Assembly (NCBI RefSeq): GCF_040253615.1
Contig: NZ_JBEJGY010000004.1
Location: 6,758,001-6,822,000, forward strand
Direction: 5' to 3'
Length of the DNA: 64,000 nt
Origin: Streptomyces sp. Edi4
GTDB taxonomy: Bacteria; Actinomycetota; Actinomycetes; Streptomycetales; Streptomycetaceae
Shown: positions 27,399 through 36,229 of the stretch, one piece after another
Layout: each line of letters begins with the position of its first letter
Numbering within the stretch: position 1 is the first letter of the stretch
The notes under the pieces: generated by a model
Databases searched by the model: none
Told to the model about the DNA's origin: nothing
Seen by the model: only the letters and a program-made list of their open reading frames with translations
Translations under genes and position numbers: made by a program

Positions 27399-27698
27399 TC
27401 AGGCCGGCTGGACGGGGACGGCCCAGAGGTTCACCAGATGCCTCGCGAGTGAAACATCCTCGATGAAGACCAGCACCTGCACGTGCAGCTGCGCTCGCAC
27501 GCCTCTCCTGCGCCAATGCGGCGGGCTGGGGGCGACAGTGGACCGGATTCCGTGGCCTGCCAGGAACGCACGGACTTTTTCAGCGGTTTCAGTAGTAGCG
27601 ACCCGTGCCACGGGCGCGAGCAGTCCATAGGGGTAAGCACGCGCATGCCTTCTGGCCGCGAGCTGATGAAAAGCACGGACCCATCCACGTGTGCCCAC
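27399..27698 (-). CDS. Small hypothetical protein, DUF2007-like ending
   Basis: 99 residues from GTG 27698, which has GGAGG ten bases upstream. The pattern VARVATTETAEKVRAFLAGHGIRSTVAP, then QLHVQVLVFIEDVSLARHLV, resembles the small signal-transducing-like domain of the DUF2007 family, in which a beta-alpha-beta unit ends in VLVF-ED-ARxLV. The N-terminus (WVRAFHQLAARRHARAYPYG) is basic. It lies in a poorly coding, AT-richer stretch behind the orphan qcrB gene and on the same strand. The codon pattern is consistent with a gene, but the function is unknown. Confidence 0.5.
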   Translation of the reverse strand: MGTRGWVRAFHQLAARRHARAYPYGLLAPVARVATTETAEKVRAFLAGHGIRSTVAPSPPHWRRRGVRAQLHVQVLVFIEDVSLARHLVNLWAVPVQPA

Positions 27699-28098
27699 GA
27701 CCTGAACACCTCCGGCTCGGCAGATCTTTCACGGCGTGGTTGCCGTGCCCCCAACGCGACAGATGCAACCACAAGTCGCAAAACGTCACCACGCTTTCAG
27801 CCCCGGTGTCGGAGCCCCGGTGTGGTGGCGAAAGAATCCGGTGTTGACGAGCCGCTTTCCGCGCCCACCAAGAGGGCCAATTCGTTACGAGACGTCGTGC
27901 TGTGGCCAACACCGCTCAAACGGGTAATCCCACAACGCAATCCCCTGCGCCGATACGCGGTCTGCGTCACCACGGGGCATCGCGAGTCGGCCAGGGTCGG
28001 TGCCCTCTCAACTCGGCCGCGACTGATGTCACCTTGTGGACCTGTTCGGCCGGTGCCACCCCTGGCCAGCACATTCGGCGGCCGGTAGCGTCGTGCGC
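27699..28098. other. Non-coding or decayed intergenic stretch
   Basis: About 400 bases between the small minus-strand gene and the M55 peptidase gene. Several overlapping frames of up to 200 codons exist, but none has a codon pattern or residues that look like a protein. Like the preceding kilobase it is less GC-rich than its surroundings and may be decayed foreign DNA. The M55 gene start has TAGCGT seven bases before its ATG, a leaderless-type promoter element. Confidence 0.4.
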
Positions 28099-28932
28099 AT
28101 GAAGATCCTCATCAGCGCCGACATGGAAGGCGCCACCGGAGTCACCTGGCCGGCCGATGTGCTGCCGGGTACGCCCCAGTGGGAGCGCTGCCGGTCGATG
28201 TTCACCTCCGACGTGAACGCGGCCGTGCTCGGATTCTTCGACGGAGGCGCCGACGACGTACTCATCAACGAAGCGCACTGGTCCATGCGCAACCTGCTGC
28301 TCGAACGCCTCGACGAGCGCGCCCAGATGCTCACCGGCAAGCACAAGTCGCTGTCCATGGTGGAAGGAATCCAGCACGGCGACGTGGACGCGATCGCCTT
28401 CGTGGGCTACCACACGGGCGCCGGCACGGCAGGCGTCCTCGCCCACACCTACCTCGCCAACTCCATCACCGGGGTGTGGCTCAATGGTGCCCGCGCAAGC
28501 GAGGGGCTGCTCAACGCCCATGTCGCCGCGGAGTACGGCGTGCCCGTGGTCCTGGTGACGGGCGACGACCTCACCTGCGCCGACGCCGAGGCGTACGCGC
28601 CCGACGCCCGCAAGGTCGCCGTCAAGGACCATGTCTCGCGGTACGCGGCGGTGTGCCGCACCCCCGCCCGCACCGCCCGTGACATCCGGGCCGCCGCCAA
28701 GGAGGCCACGCGGCTCGCCGGCAGAGCGGCCCCGGTGGACGGCGGCCCGTTCACCGTGGACATCGAGTTCGACGCCGAGCACCTGTCCGACGCGGCCACC
28801 GTCGTGCCCGGCGTGGCGCGTACGGGTGAACGGCGCGTCTCTTACACCAGTTCGACGATGTATGAGGGAATCCGCACGTTCAAGGCGGTCACCACGATCG
28901 TCTCGTCCGCGGTGGAGGAGCAGTATGGCTGA
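28099..28932 (+). CDS. M55-family metallopeptidase (D-aminopeptidase, DppA-like)
   Basis: 277-residue zinc peptidase. The N-terminal MKILISADMEGATGV carries the Asp and Glu metal ligands of DppA; DDVLINEAHWSMRNLL carries the conserved His (near residue 60), and FVGYHTGAGTAGVLAHTY two more. ATG 28099 has no ribosome site but TAGCGT lies seven bases upstream, so the mRNA may be leaderless. M55 peptidases release D-amino acids such as D-Ala from peptides and act in the cytosol as a self-compartmentalising decamer. First gene of the four-gene operon 28099-33185, in which all later products are peptidases or cell-wall-peptide enzymes. Confidence 0.93.
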   Translation: MKILISADMEGATGVTWPADVLPGTPQWERCRSMFTSDVNAAVLGFFDGGADDVLINEAHWSMRNLLLERLDERAQMLTGKHKSLSMVEGIQHGDVDAIAFVGYHTGAGTAGVLAHTYLANSITGVWLNGARASEGLLNAHVAAEYGVPVVLVTGDDLTCADAEAYAPDARKVAVKDHVSRYAAVCRTPARTARDIRAAAKEATRLAGRAAPVDGGPFTVDIEFDAEHLSDAATVVPGVARTGERRVSYTSSTMYEGIRTFKAVTTIVSSAVEEQYG

Positions 28933-30256
28933 GGTGGAGACGGCCGATCAGGTGGCGCTCGACGAGGTGGTGGCCCTCACCTCCGGGCTGATCCGGATCG
29001 ACACCAGCAACCGGGGCGGCGGCGACTGCCGCGAGCGCCCCGCCGCCGAGTACGTGGCCGAACGGCTGGCCGATGCGGGCCTTGAGCCCCGCATGCTGGA
29101 GCGCACCGTAGGGCGTACGAACGTGGTCGCCCGGATCGAGGGCAGTGACCCCTGCGCCGACGCCCTGCTTGTCCACGGCCACCTCGACGTGGTGCCCGCC
29201 GAGCCCGCCGACTGGCAGGTGCACCCCTTCTCCGGCGAGGTCCGCGACGGGATGGTGTGGGGCCGGGGCGCGGTCGACATGAAGAACATGGACGCGATGG
29301 TCCTCGCCGTCGTACGGGCCTGGGCCCGGCACGGGGTGCGGCCGCGGCGCGACATCGTCCTCGCCTTCACCGCCGACGAGGAGGACAGCGCCATCGACGG
29401 CGCGTCCTTCCTCACCGACCACCACCCGGAGCTGTTCGAGGGCTGCACCGAGGGCATCAGCGAATCGGGCGGCGTCACCTTCCACGCCGGACCCGGCATG
29501 GAGATCTACCCGATCGGCGCGGGGGAGCGCGGCACCGCCTGGCTGCGGCTCACCGCGCGCGGCCGCACGGGCCACGGCTCGAAGGTGAACCGCGCCAACG
29601 CCGTCAGCAGGCTCGCCGCCGCCATCGCCCGCATCGACGCCCACGAGTGGCCGGTCCGCCTCACGCCGACCGTCCGCGCGAGCCTGGTCGCGCTCGCCGC
29701 CCTGCACGGAATCGAAGCCGACCCGGGCGCCGACGACTTCGACGCCGACGAACTGCTCGGCAAGCTCGGCCCCGCCGCCGCCCTGGTCGCACCGGTCCTG
29801 CGCAACAGCGCCAACCCGACGATGCTGGACGCCGGTTACAAGGTCAACGTCATCCCGGGGATCGCCACCGGATACGTCGACGGGCGCACCGTACCCGGCG
29901 GTGAGGACGCCTTCGAGACCACCATGGACGAGCTGACCGGCCCCGATGTCGACTGGGACTACTACCACCGGGGTGTGCCGCTGGAGGCGCCCGTCGACGC
30001 GCCGACGTACCGCAAACTACGGGCCGCCATCGAGCGGTTCGCGCCGGAGGGCCACGTCGTGCCGTACTGCATGTCGGGCGGCACCGACGCCAAGCAGTTC
30101 TCGCGCCTTGGCATCACCGGCTACGGTTTCGCGCCGCTGCGGATGCCGGCCGGCCTCGACTACCAGGCGCTGTTCCACGGCGTCGACGAACGAGTGCCCG
30201 TGGACGCCCTGCACTTCGGCGTCCGCGTCCTCGACCACTACCTGCGGTCCGCATAG
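28925..30256 (+). CDS. M20-family metallopeptidase
   Basis: 443-residue di-zinc peptidase of the M20/M25/M40 group. Metal-site motifs: ALLVHGHLDVVPAEPADW (His, Asp), WGRGAVDMKNMDAM (bridging Asp), AFTADEEDSAIDG (catalytic Glu and ligand Glu) and YCMSGGTDAKQF. It starts at ATG 28925, eight bases inside the M55 gene, so the two are translationally coupled. It would hydrolyse peptides or N-acylated amino acids released by its neighbours. Substrate range not shown; related to carboxypeptidase and dipeptidase-type enzymes. Confidence 0.92.
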   Translation: MAEVETADQVALDEVVALTSGLIRIDTSNRGGGDCRERPAAEYVAERLADAGLEPRMLERTVGRTNVVARIEGSDPCADALLVHGHLDVVPAEPADWQVHPFSGEVRDGMVWGRGAVDMKNMDAMVLAVVRAWARHGVRPRRDIVLAFTADEEDSAIDGASFLTDHHPELFEGCTEGISESGGVTFHAGPGMEIYPIGAGERGTAWLRLTARGRTGHGSKVNRANAVSRLAAAIARIDAHEWPVRLTPTVRASLVALAALHGIEADPGADDFDADELLGKLGPAAALVAPVLRNSANPTMLDAGYKVNVIPGIATGYVDGRTVPGGEDAFETTMDELTGPDVDWDYYHRGVPLEAPVDAPTYRKLRAAIERFAPEGHVVPYCMSGGTDAKQFSRLGITGYGFAPLRMPAGLDYQALFHGVDERVPVDALHFGVRVLDHYLRSA

Positions 30257-30270
30257 GGGAGTTGCACACG

Positions 30271-32250
30271 ATGGTGCCCACCGGGGCTTATGGAAGCTGG
30301 CCCTCGCCGATCGACGCCGCCGTCGCGGTCGCCCGCGACGGGCACCCCGACCACGTGGGGATGGTCGGTGACGAGCTGTGGTGGACGCTGGCGCGCCCCA
30401 CCGAGGGCGGCCGGTCCGCCCTGGTGCGCCGGCGCCCCGACGGCGAGAGCGAGGTGGCGCTGCCCGAGCCGTGGAACGTGCGCAGCCGCCTCATGGAGTA
30501 CGGCGGTACGCCCTGGCACGGCGCGGCCCGGGCCGGCGAGGGTCCCCTGATCGTGTTCGTGCACTTCGCCGACCAGCGGCTCTACGCCTACGAGCCCGAC
30601 ACCGGCGCCCCGCCGCGCCCGCTGACTCCGCTCTGTCCGGTCGGCTCCGGGCTGCGCTGGGCCGATCCCCGGATCGACGTGGAGCGTGGCGAAGTGTGGT
30701 GCGTCCTGGAGGAGTTCACCGGTGAGGCGCCCACCGACGTACGCCGGGTGATCGCGGCCGTACCGCTGGACGGGTCGGCGGCCCAAGCGCGGTCGCGTAT
30801 ACGGGAGTTGAGTGACGGCCGCCACCGTTTCGTCACCGGCCCCCGGCTCTCGCCCGATGGCGGCCGCGCCGTCTGGATCGCCTGGGACCACCCGAGGATG
30901 CCGTGGGACGGCACCGAGCTGATCCTCGCGGACATCGGCGCGGACGGCCTCGCGCACGGTGCGCGCGCCGTCGCCGGAGGCCCGGACGAGTCCATCGCAC
31001 AGGCCGAGTGGTCCGTCGAGGGGCAGCTCCTGTTCAGCTCCGACCGCTCGGGCTGGTGGAACCTGTACGCCATGGACCCCGATCAGGGGACGACGACGGC
31101 TCTGTGCCCGCGCGAGGAGGAGTTCGCCGGGCCGCTGTGGCAGATCGGACGACGCTGGTTCCAGCCCCTGGACAACGGCCTGATCGCCGTCGTGCACGGC
31201 AAGGGCGCCACCGCGCTCGGCATACTCGATCCGCGCGGCGGCGACCTCGTCGACGCGGTGGGACCCTGGCAGCAGTGGGGCGCGACACTCACCGCACACG
31301 GCAGCCGTGTCGTCGGGGTCGCCGCGAGTTCGCGGACCGGCGCCGAACTCGTCGAACTGGACACCGCCACGGGCCGCGCCCGCGTGATCGGCCGCGGCCA
31401 CACCGACACCGTGGATCCCGCCTACTACCCCGAGCCGGTGATCCGCACCTTCGCCGGCCCCGGCGGCCGTGACGTCCACGCGCACGTCTACCCGCCGCGC
31501 CACCCGGACCGCACGGGCCCCGAAGGCGAACGGCCGCCCTATGTGGTCTGGGCGCACGGCGGCCCCACCGCGAGCTTCTCCCTCGTACTCGACCTGGAGG
31601 CCGCCTACTTCACCTCGCGCGGCATCGGTGTCGTCAAGGTCGACTACGGCGGCTCCACCGGTTACGGACGCGCCTACCGCAACCGGCTGCGCGAGCAGTG
31701 GGGCGTCGTCGACGTCGAGGACTGCGCCGCGGTGGCCCGCGCCCTGGCCGAGGAAGGCGCGGCCGATCCCCGCCGCATCGCGATCCGGGGCGGCAGCGCG
31801 GGCGGCTGGACCGCGGCCGCCTCCCTCGCCACCACCGACGTGTACGCGTGCGCCACCATCAGCTATCCCGTCCTCGACCTCGCCGGCTGGCTCGGCGTCA
31901 CCCACGACTTCGAATCGCGCTACCTGGACACGTTGATCGGCCCCTATGCCGACGTGCCGGGCCGTTATCTCGAACGCTCGCCCGGCCGCAAGGCGGACCG
32001 CGTCACCGCGCCGTTCCTGCTGCTCCAAGGCATGGACGACGCGATCTGCCCGCCCGTGCAGTGCGAGGAGTTCCTGGAGAAGATGGCCGGACGCGGCATC
32101 GGGCACGCCTATCTCACCTTCGAGGGCGAGGGCCACGGCTTCCGCCGCTCCGAGACCATGATCCGTGCGATCGAAGCCGAACTCTCCCTGTATAGCCAGG
32201 TGTTCGCGATCGACCGTAACGACATCCCGGTCCTGGAGCTCACCATATGA
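30271..32250 (+). CDS. S9-family serine peptidase (acylaminoacyl peptidase/prolyl oligopeptidase type)
   Basis: 659 residues: an N-terminal beta-propeller-like half and a C-terminal alpha/beta hydrolase. The active Ser is in RGGSAGGWTAAASLA, the Asp in LLLQGMDDAICPP and the His in FEGEGHGF. Other marks are YVVWAHGGPTASF and VDYGGSTGYGRAYRNR of the S9C group. ATG 30271 follows GGGGAG; the start of the M20 gene lies upstream with a 14-base gap. Cytosolic, no signal peptide. Third gene of the operon; it would cut short peptides, probably N-blocked ones. It overlaps the next gene by four bases. Confidence 0.93.
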   Translation: MVPTGAYGSWPSPIDAAVAVARDGHPDHVGMVGDELWWTLARPTEGGRSALVRRRPDGESEVALPEPWNVRSRLMEYGGTPWHGAARAGEGPLIVFVHFADQRLYAYEPDTGAPPRPLTPLCPVGSGLRWADPRIDVERGEVWCVLEEFTGEAPTDVRRVIAAVPLDGSAAQARSRIRELSDGRHRFVTGPRLSPDGGRAVWIAWDHPRMPWDGTELILADIGADGLAHGARAVAGGPDESIAQAEWSVEGQLLFSSDRSGWWNLYAMDPDQGTTTALCPREEEFAGPLWQIGRRWFQPLDNGLIAVVHGKGATALGILDPRGGDLVDAVGPWQQWGATLTAHGSRVVGVAASSRTGAELVELDTATGRARVIGRGHTDTVDPAYYPEPVIRTFAGPGGRDVHAHVYPPRHPDRTGPEGERPPYVVWAHGGPTASFSLVLDLEAAYFTSRGIGVVKVDYGGSTGYGRAYRNRLREQWGVVDVEDCAAVARALAEEGAADPRRIAIRGGSAGGWTAAASLATTDVYACATISYPVLDLAGWLGVTHDFESRYLDTLIGPYADVPGRYLERSPGRKADRVTAPFLLLQGMDDAICPPVQCEEFLEKMAGRGIGHAYLTFEGEGHGFRRSETMIRAIEAELSLYSQVFAIDRNDIPVLELTI

Positions 32251-33185
32251 ACGCCGCCACCGCGCTCACCCGGCCGCCCCGCCTGCGCCCGGGCGCCAGG
32301 ATCGCCGTGGTCGCCCCCAGCGGCCCGGTGGTCGAACAGCGGCTGTGGGCCGGGCTCGACGTACTGCGCGGCTGGGGACTCGATCCCGTCACCACCGCCC
32401 AAGTGGCCGAACGGGACCCGGAGTTCCGATATCTGGCGGGCGAGGACGAGAAGCGGGCGCGCGACTTCCAGGACGCCTGGTGCGACCCCCGCGTCGAAGC
32501 GGTGATGTGCGCGCGCGGCGGCTACGGCGCCCAGCGCATGATCGACCTCCTCGACTGGGACGCGCTGCGCGCCGCAGGCCCCAAGGTGTTCATCGGCTAC
32601 AGCGACGCGACCGTGCTGCACGAGGCATTCGCCGCCCGGCTCGGCCTGTCCACCCTGTACGGACCGATGGCCGCCACGCTCTCCTTCCTCACCGACACGG
32701 CCACGCAGGAGTCCCTGCGCACCACCTTGTTCGAGCCGGAGGCCGCCCTGACGCTCGGGCTGCCGGGCGCCGGCGCCCTGGTGCCGGGCAGGGCCCGCGG
32801 CGTCACGTTCGGCGGCTGTCTGTCGCTGCTCGCCGCGGACCTCGCCACCCCCGGCGCCCGCCCGCCGGCCGAGGGCGGCCTGCTCCTGCTCGAAGACATC
32901 GGCGAGCAGGACTACCGCCTGGACCGCACGCTGAGCCAACTCCTGCGCGCGGGACGCCTGGAGGGCGTCACCGGCATCGCGCTGGGCTCCTGGCGGGAGT
33001 GCGGACCCTACGAGGAGCGCGTCCGTCCGGTGCTGCGCGAACGCCTGGGCCGCCTGGGCGTGCCCATCGCCGAGAACGTCGGATTCGGGCACTGCGACAA
33101 CGCCCTGACGATGCCGCTCGGCGTGGCGGCCGTCCTGGACGCGGACCGGGGCACCCTTACCCTGGAGACACCCGCACTCGCGTGA
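32247..33185 (+). CDS. LD-carboxypeptidase (S66 family)
   Basis: 312-residue serine peptidase. The Ser nucleophile is in KVFIGYSDATVLHEAF, the Glu in LLLLEDIGEQDYRLDRTL and the His near the end in NVGFGHCDNALTMPLG, the S66 catalytic triad. The start codon ATG 32247 overlaps the S9 gene stop (ATGA). S66 enzymes remove the terminal D-Ala of murein tetrapeptide or related L,D-peptides. With the M55, M20 and S9 genes upstream this makes a peptidoglycan-peptide or D-peptide catabolic unit, comparable in content to the dppA and ykfA part of the Bacillus subtilis dpp/ykf region, though without transport genes. No signal peptide. Confidence 0.92.
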   Translation: MNAATALTRPPRLRPGARIAVVAPSGPVVEQRLWAGLDVLRGWGLDPVTTAQVAERDPEFRYLAGEDEKRARDFQDAWCDPRVEAVMCARGGYGAQRMIDLLDWDALRAAGPKVFIGYSDATVLHEAFAARLGLSTLYGPMAATLSFLTDTATQESLRTTLFEPEAALTLGLPGAGALVPGRARGVTFGGCLSLLAADLATPGARPPAEGGLLLLEDIGEQDYRLDRTLSQLLRAGRLEGVTGIALGSWRECGPYEERVRPVLRERLGRLGVPIAENVGFGHCDNALTMPLGVAAVLDADRGTLTLETPALA

Positions 33186-33275
33186 CCGAACCCGGCCCGA
33201 ACTCCCGTGCCGGGCAAGAACCTTGCGTCCCGGGCGTTGACGCACGAGTTTGACGTGTCCGAGCATGAGGGCGCC

Positions 33276-33297
33276 GGGCCTACCGATCGGTAGGCCC
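33276..33297. promoter_or_regulatory. Perfect 22-base palindrome upstream of CocE-type gene
   Basis: GGGCCTACCGA followed at once by its exact reverse complement. It ends 19 bases before GTG 33317. The centre TACCGATCGGTA is the usual shape of a TetR-type operator. As an RNA it would form a hairpin without a loop, so a DNA-binding role is preferred over a terminator. No tetR gene is adjacent. Confidence 0.6.
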
Positions 33298-33316
33298 GCT
33301 CGCCGTGGAGGACACC

Positions 33317-35101
33317 GTGACCCGTCGCCCTGCCGTGCCCAGAAACCGCAAGCCCCTGGCGGCCGTCCTCGGCGCGGCGCTCGCCGTGCCGCTGCTCGCG
33401 ACCGCCCCCGCCACGGCGAGCGGCGCAGCAGCAGGGCAAGTCACGGTCACCGCACTGAAGTTCACGGTCCGCGCGGGCGGCGGTACCTGCGCCGTCGACG
33501 CCGACCTCTACCGCCCCGCCGGCGTCGACAAGGCCCACCCGGCGCCCGCCGTGCTCACCACCAACGGCTTCGGCGGCAGCAAGTCCGACGGCTCCACCAA
33601 CGCCACCGCCAAGGCGTTCGCGGCCCGTGGCTATGTGACCCTCGCCTACTCCGGGCTCGGCTTCGGCAAGTCGGGCTGCCTCATCTCCCTGGACGCCCCG
33701 GCCATCGACGGCCGCGCCGCGTCCGGCCTCATCGACTTCCTCGCCGGTACCCGCGCCGCCGACGACGGCACCCGTATCGACTTCGTCACCAAGGACCGCC
33801 CGGGCGACCCGCGCGTCGGCATGATCGGCGGCTCCTACGGCGGCGCGGTCCAACTGGCGACGGCCGCCGTCGATCACCGCGTCGACGCGCTCGTCCCCAT
33901 GATCACCTGGCACGACCTGTCGTACGCGCTGGACCCCAACAACGTCGCCGACCGCAAGGTGCCCGGCGCCTTCAAATGGCAGTGGACCAACGGCTTCTAC
34001 CTCATAGGGGAGCGCCTGCCCATCACGGCGCCCAACCTGGACCCGTCCCGCTGGGGCACGCTCGGCTGCACGCACTTCGTCCCCGACGCGTGCCAGACCA
34101 TCGGCCTGCTCAACTCCGGCAGCTACCCCGCCGCCCCCACCGCCGCCATGCTGCGCTACGCCCGCGGCGTCTCCCCGGTCACCTACCTCGACCGGGTCGA
34201 GGCGCCCACGCTCCTCATCCAGGGCCAGAGCGACACCCTGTTCAACCTCAACGAGGCGACGGCCACGTACAACACGCTGAAGGACAACGGCACCCCCACC
34301 AAGATGATCTGGCAGTCCTGGGGACACAGCGGCGGCCATGTGCCCGGTGAACTCGACCTGGCGCAGGGGAACGTGGAGACCAGCTACACCGGCCGGCGGA
34401 TCCTGTCCTGGTTCGACCGCTACCTGCGCGGGCGCAAGCACACCGACACCGGCCCCGCGTTCGCCTACTACCGCGACTGGCAGAGCGGCTACGGCGAGGC
34501 GTCAAAGGTGCCGCCCCTGTCGCAGAAGGTGTACCTCTCCGGCGACGGCAAACTCGTCGACAACCGGGCGAAGGTGGCGCGTGGCAGCCGTGCGTACACC
34601 AACGCCGTTGTCCCGACCAGCCATTCGGAGAGCTCGCTGGCCGGCATGGTCGGCCTGCCCGACCCCGCGCCCTACGACACGCCCGGCACCTACCTCGGCT
34701 GGGACACCGCCCCGCTGACGGCGCCCGTGGACGTGGTCGGCTCGGCGAAGGCCACCCTGAAGGTCTCCTCACCGGAGGCGAGAAGGACACAGAGGTCCAA
34801 GGACGCCGCCGACAAGCTGGTCCTGTTCGCCAAGCTGTACGACGTGGCGCCCGACGGCACCAAGACGCTGGTGCGCCGTCTGATCGCCCCTGTGCGGGTG
34901 CCCGACGTCAGCAAGCCCTTCACCGTCGCCCTGCCCGGCATCGCCCACCGCTACGAGGCCGGGCACCGCCTCGAATTCGCGATCGCCGCGAGTGACGACG
35001 CCTACCTCGGCAACAAGGGCGTCAAGCCGGTGACTGTCGTGAGCGCCCCCGGCGACACGGGGACGCTCCAACTGCCCATCGTCAGCGGGCGGTTGAACTG
35101 A
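33317..35101 (+). CDS. Secreted CocE/NonD-family hydrolase (X-Pro dipeptidyl-peptidase type)
   Basis: 594 residues. GTG 33317 has GGAGG five bases upstream, and the protein begins with a signal peptide: basic N-terminus RRPAVPRNRKPLAAVLG, hydrophobic core, and ATAPATASGAAAG around residues 29-41 as cleavage region. The alpha/beta-hydrolase part has the nucleophile in MIGGSYGGAVQLA, the Asp in LLIQGQSDTLFNL and the His in WQSWGHSGGHVPGEL. Residues about 440-594 are the beta-rich X-Pro C-terminal domain (LVLFAKLYDVAPDGTKTLVRR, GHRLEFAIAASD). The family cleaves X-Pro dipeptides or esters outside the cell. Its neighbour gene convergently overlaps its last 20 bases. A palindrome upstream may regulate it. 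Confidence 0.92.
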   Translation: MTRRPAVPRNRKPLAAVLGAALAVPLLATAPATASGAAAGQVTVTALKFTVRAGGGTCAVDADLYRPAGVDKAHPAPAVLTTNGFGGSKSDGSTNATAKAFAARGYVTLAYSGLGFGKSGCLISLDAPAIDGRAASGLIDFLAGTRAADDGTRIDFVTKDRPGDPRVGMIGGSYGGAVQLATAAVDHRVDALVPMITWHDLSYALDPNNVADRKVPGAFKWQWTNGFYLIGERLPITAPNLDPSRWGTLGCTHFVPDACQTIGLLNSGSYPAAPTAAMLRYARGVSPVTYLDRVEAPTLLIQGQSDTLFNLNEATATYNTLKDNGTPTKMIWQSWGHSGGHVPGELDLAQGNVETSYTGRRILSWFDRYLRGRKHTDTGPAFAYYRDWQSGYGEASKVPPLSQKVYLSGDGKLVDNRAKVARGSRAYTNAVVPTSHSESSLAGMVGLPDPAPYDTPGTYLGWDTAPLTAPVDVVGSAKATLKVSSPEARRTQRSKDAADKLVLFAKLYDVAPDGTKTLVRRLIAPVRVPDVSKPFTVALPGIAHRYEAGHRLEFAIAASDDAYLGNKGVKPVTVVSAPGDTGTLQLPIVSGRLN

Positions 35102-36185
35102 GAGCCGCGTAACCGGGACGCACGATCTCCTCGATGATGCGACGGCGCTCGGGCAGCGGCAAAAACGCCGCGTCGACGGCGGCGACGGTGAACTCCTCGA
35201 AGACCTCCGGGCCGTAACCGAAGGCGTCCGCCATGTGCTGGAACTCCTCGCTCATGGTCGTGCCGGACACCAGGCGGTTGTCGGTGTTGAGGGTCACCGT
35301 GAAGCCGAGCCGGCGCAACTCGTCGATGGGGTGCTTCTCATACGAAAGCGCCGCCCCCGTCTGGAGGTTGGAGGTCGGGCAGACCTCCAGGGGAATCCGA
35401 TTGTCCCGCACGTACGCGGCCAGATGACCGAGGGTGCCGTCGGCGGCGATGTCGTCGGTGATCCGCACGCCGTGACCGATGCGCTCGGCGCCGCACACCT
35501 GGACCGCCTCGTGCACCGACTCCGCGCCCACGGCCTCACCGGCGTGGATGGTGATGTGGCAGTTGGCGCGCTTGAGGTGCTGGAAGGCCGGCAGGTGCGC
35601 GGCCGGCGGGTTGCCGATCTCGCCGCCCGCGATGTCGAAGCCCGCCACGCCGCGGTCGCGGTGCGCGACGGTGAGTTCGGCTATCTCCAGGGAGCGCCGG
35701 GTGTGCCGCATGCCGGTGAGCAGCGCCCGCACCGTGATCTTCCCACCGGTGCGGCGCTCGCCCTCGCGCAGACCCTCATTGACGGCGTCCACGACCTCGT
35801 CGAGGCCGAGGCCCCCTTCCAGGTGCTGCTCGGGCGCGTAGCGCACCTCCGCGTAGACGACTCCGTCAGCGGCCAGGTCCTCGGCGCACTCGGCGGCGAC
35901 GCGGCGCAGCGCGTCGCGGGTCTGCATCACCGCGCAGGTGTGCGCGAACGTCTCCAGGTAGCGCTCCAGGGAGCCGGAGTCGGCGGCGTCGCGGAACCAG
36001 AGCCCGAGCTCGACCGGGTCCTCGGTGGGCAGCGCGGTGTAGCCGCACGCGTGGGCCAGCTCGACGATGGTGGCGGGGCGCAGGCCACCGTCGAGGTGGT
36101 CGTGGAGGACGGCCTTGGGGGCGCGGCGGATCCACTCGGCGGGAACGGCCGAGGAGGCGGCGGCGGAGTTGTCTGACAAGTGCAT
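35082..36185 (-). CDS. add: Adenosine deaminase
   Basis: 367-residue amidohydrolase-superfamily enzyme that converts adenosine and deoxyadenosine to inosine forms. Signatures: KAVLHDHLDGGLRPATIVELA (first metal His pair), FDIAGGEIGNPP, CHITIHAGEAVGAESVHEAV (metal His and catalytic Glu), ERIGHGVRI and LNTDNRLVSGTTM (Asp). ATG 36185 is supported by codon use, and TACACT eight bases upstream suggests a leaderless transcript. The operator-like sequence TTGTCAGACAA falls within codons 3-6 and matches one upstream of the neighbouring gntR gene, so repression of add by that regulator is likely. Convergent with and overlapping the hydrolase gene by 20 bases. Confidence 0.95.
   Translation of the reverse strand: MHLSDNSAAASSAVPAEWIRRAPKAVLHDHLDGGLRPATIVELAHACGYTALPTEDPVELGLWFRDAADSGSLERYLETFAHTCAVMQTRDALRRVAAECAEDLAADGVVYAEVRYAPEQHLEGGLGLDEVVDAVNEGLREGERRTGGKITVRALLTGMRHTRRSLEIAELTVAHRDRGVAGFDIAGGEIGNPPAAHLPAFQHLKRANCHITIHAGEAVGAESVHEAVQVCGAERIGHGVRITDDIAADGTLGHLAAYVRDNRIPLEVCPTSNLQTGAALSYEKHPIDELRRLGFTVTLNTDNRLVSGTTMSEEFQHMADAFGYGPEVFEEFTVAAVDAAFLPLPERRRIIEEIVRPGYAALSSTAR
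36169..36179. promoter_or_regulatory. GntR-type operator candidate in the start of add
   Basis: TTGTCTGACAA, arms TTGTC and GACAA around one base. It fits the FadR/GntR consensus TNGTNNNACNA. An identical site lies upstream of gntR at 37010-37020, in the same orientation. Confidence 0.6.
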
Positions 36186-36229
36186 GAGGCGGGAGTGTAC
36201 AGCGTGCCGGAGCGCCACCCGGCCGGTGC

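Noticed and set aside
27483..28088. 201-codon plus-strand frame behind the orphan qcrB gene
   Set aside because: Residue pattern is random and opposite to the better-supported 99-residue minus-strand frame.
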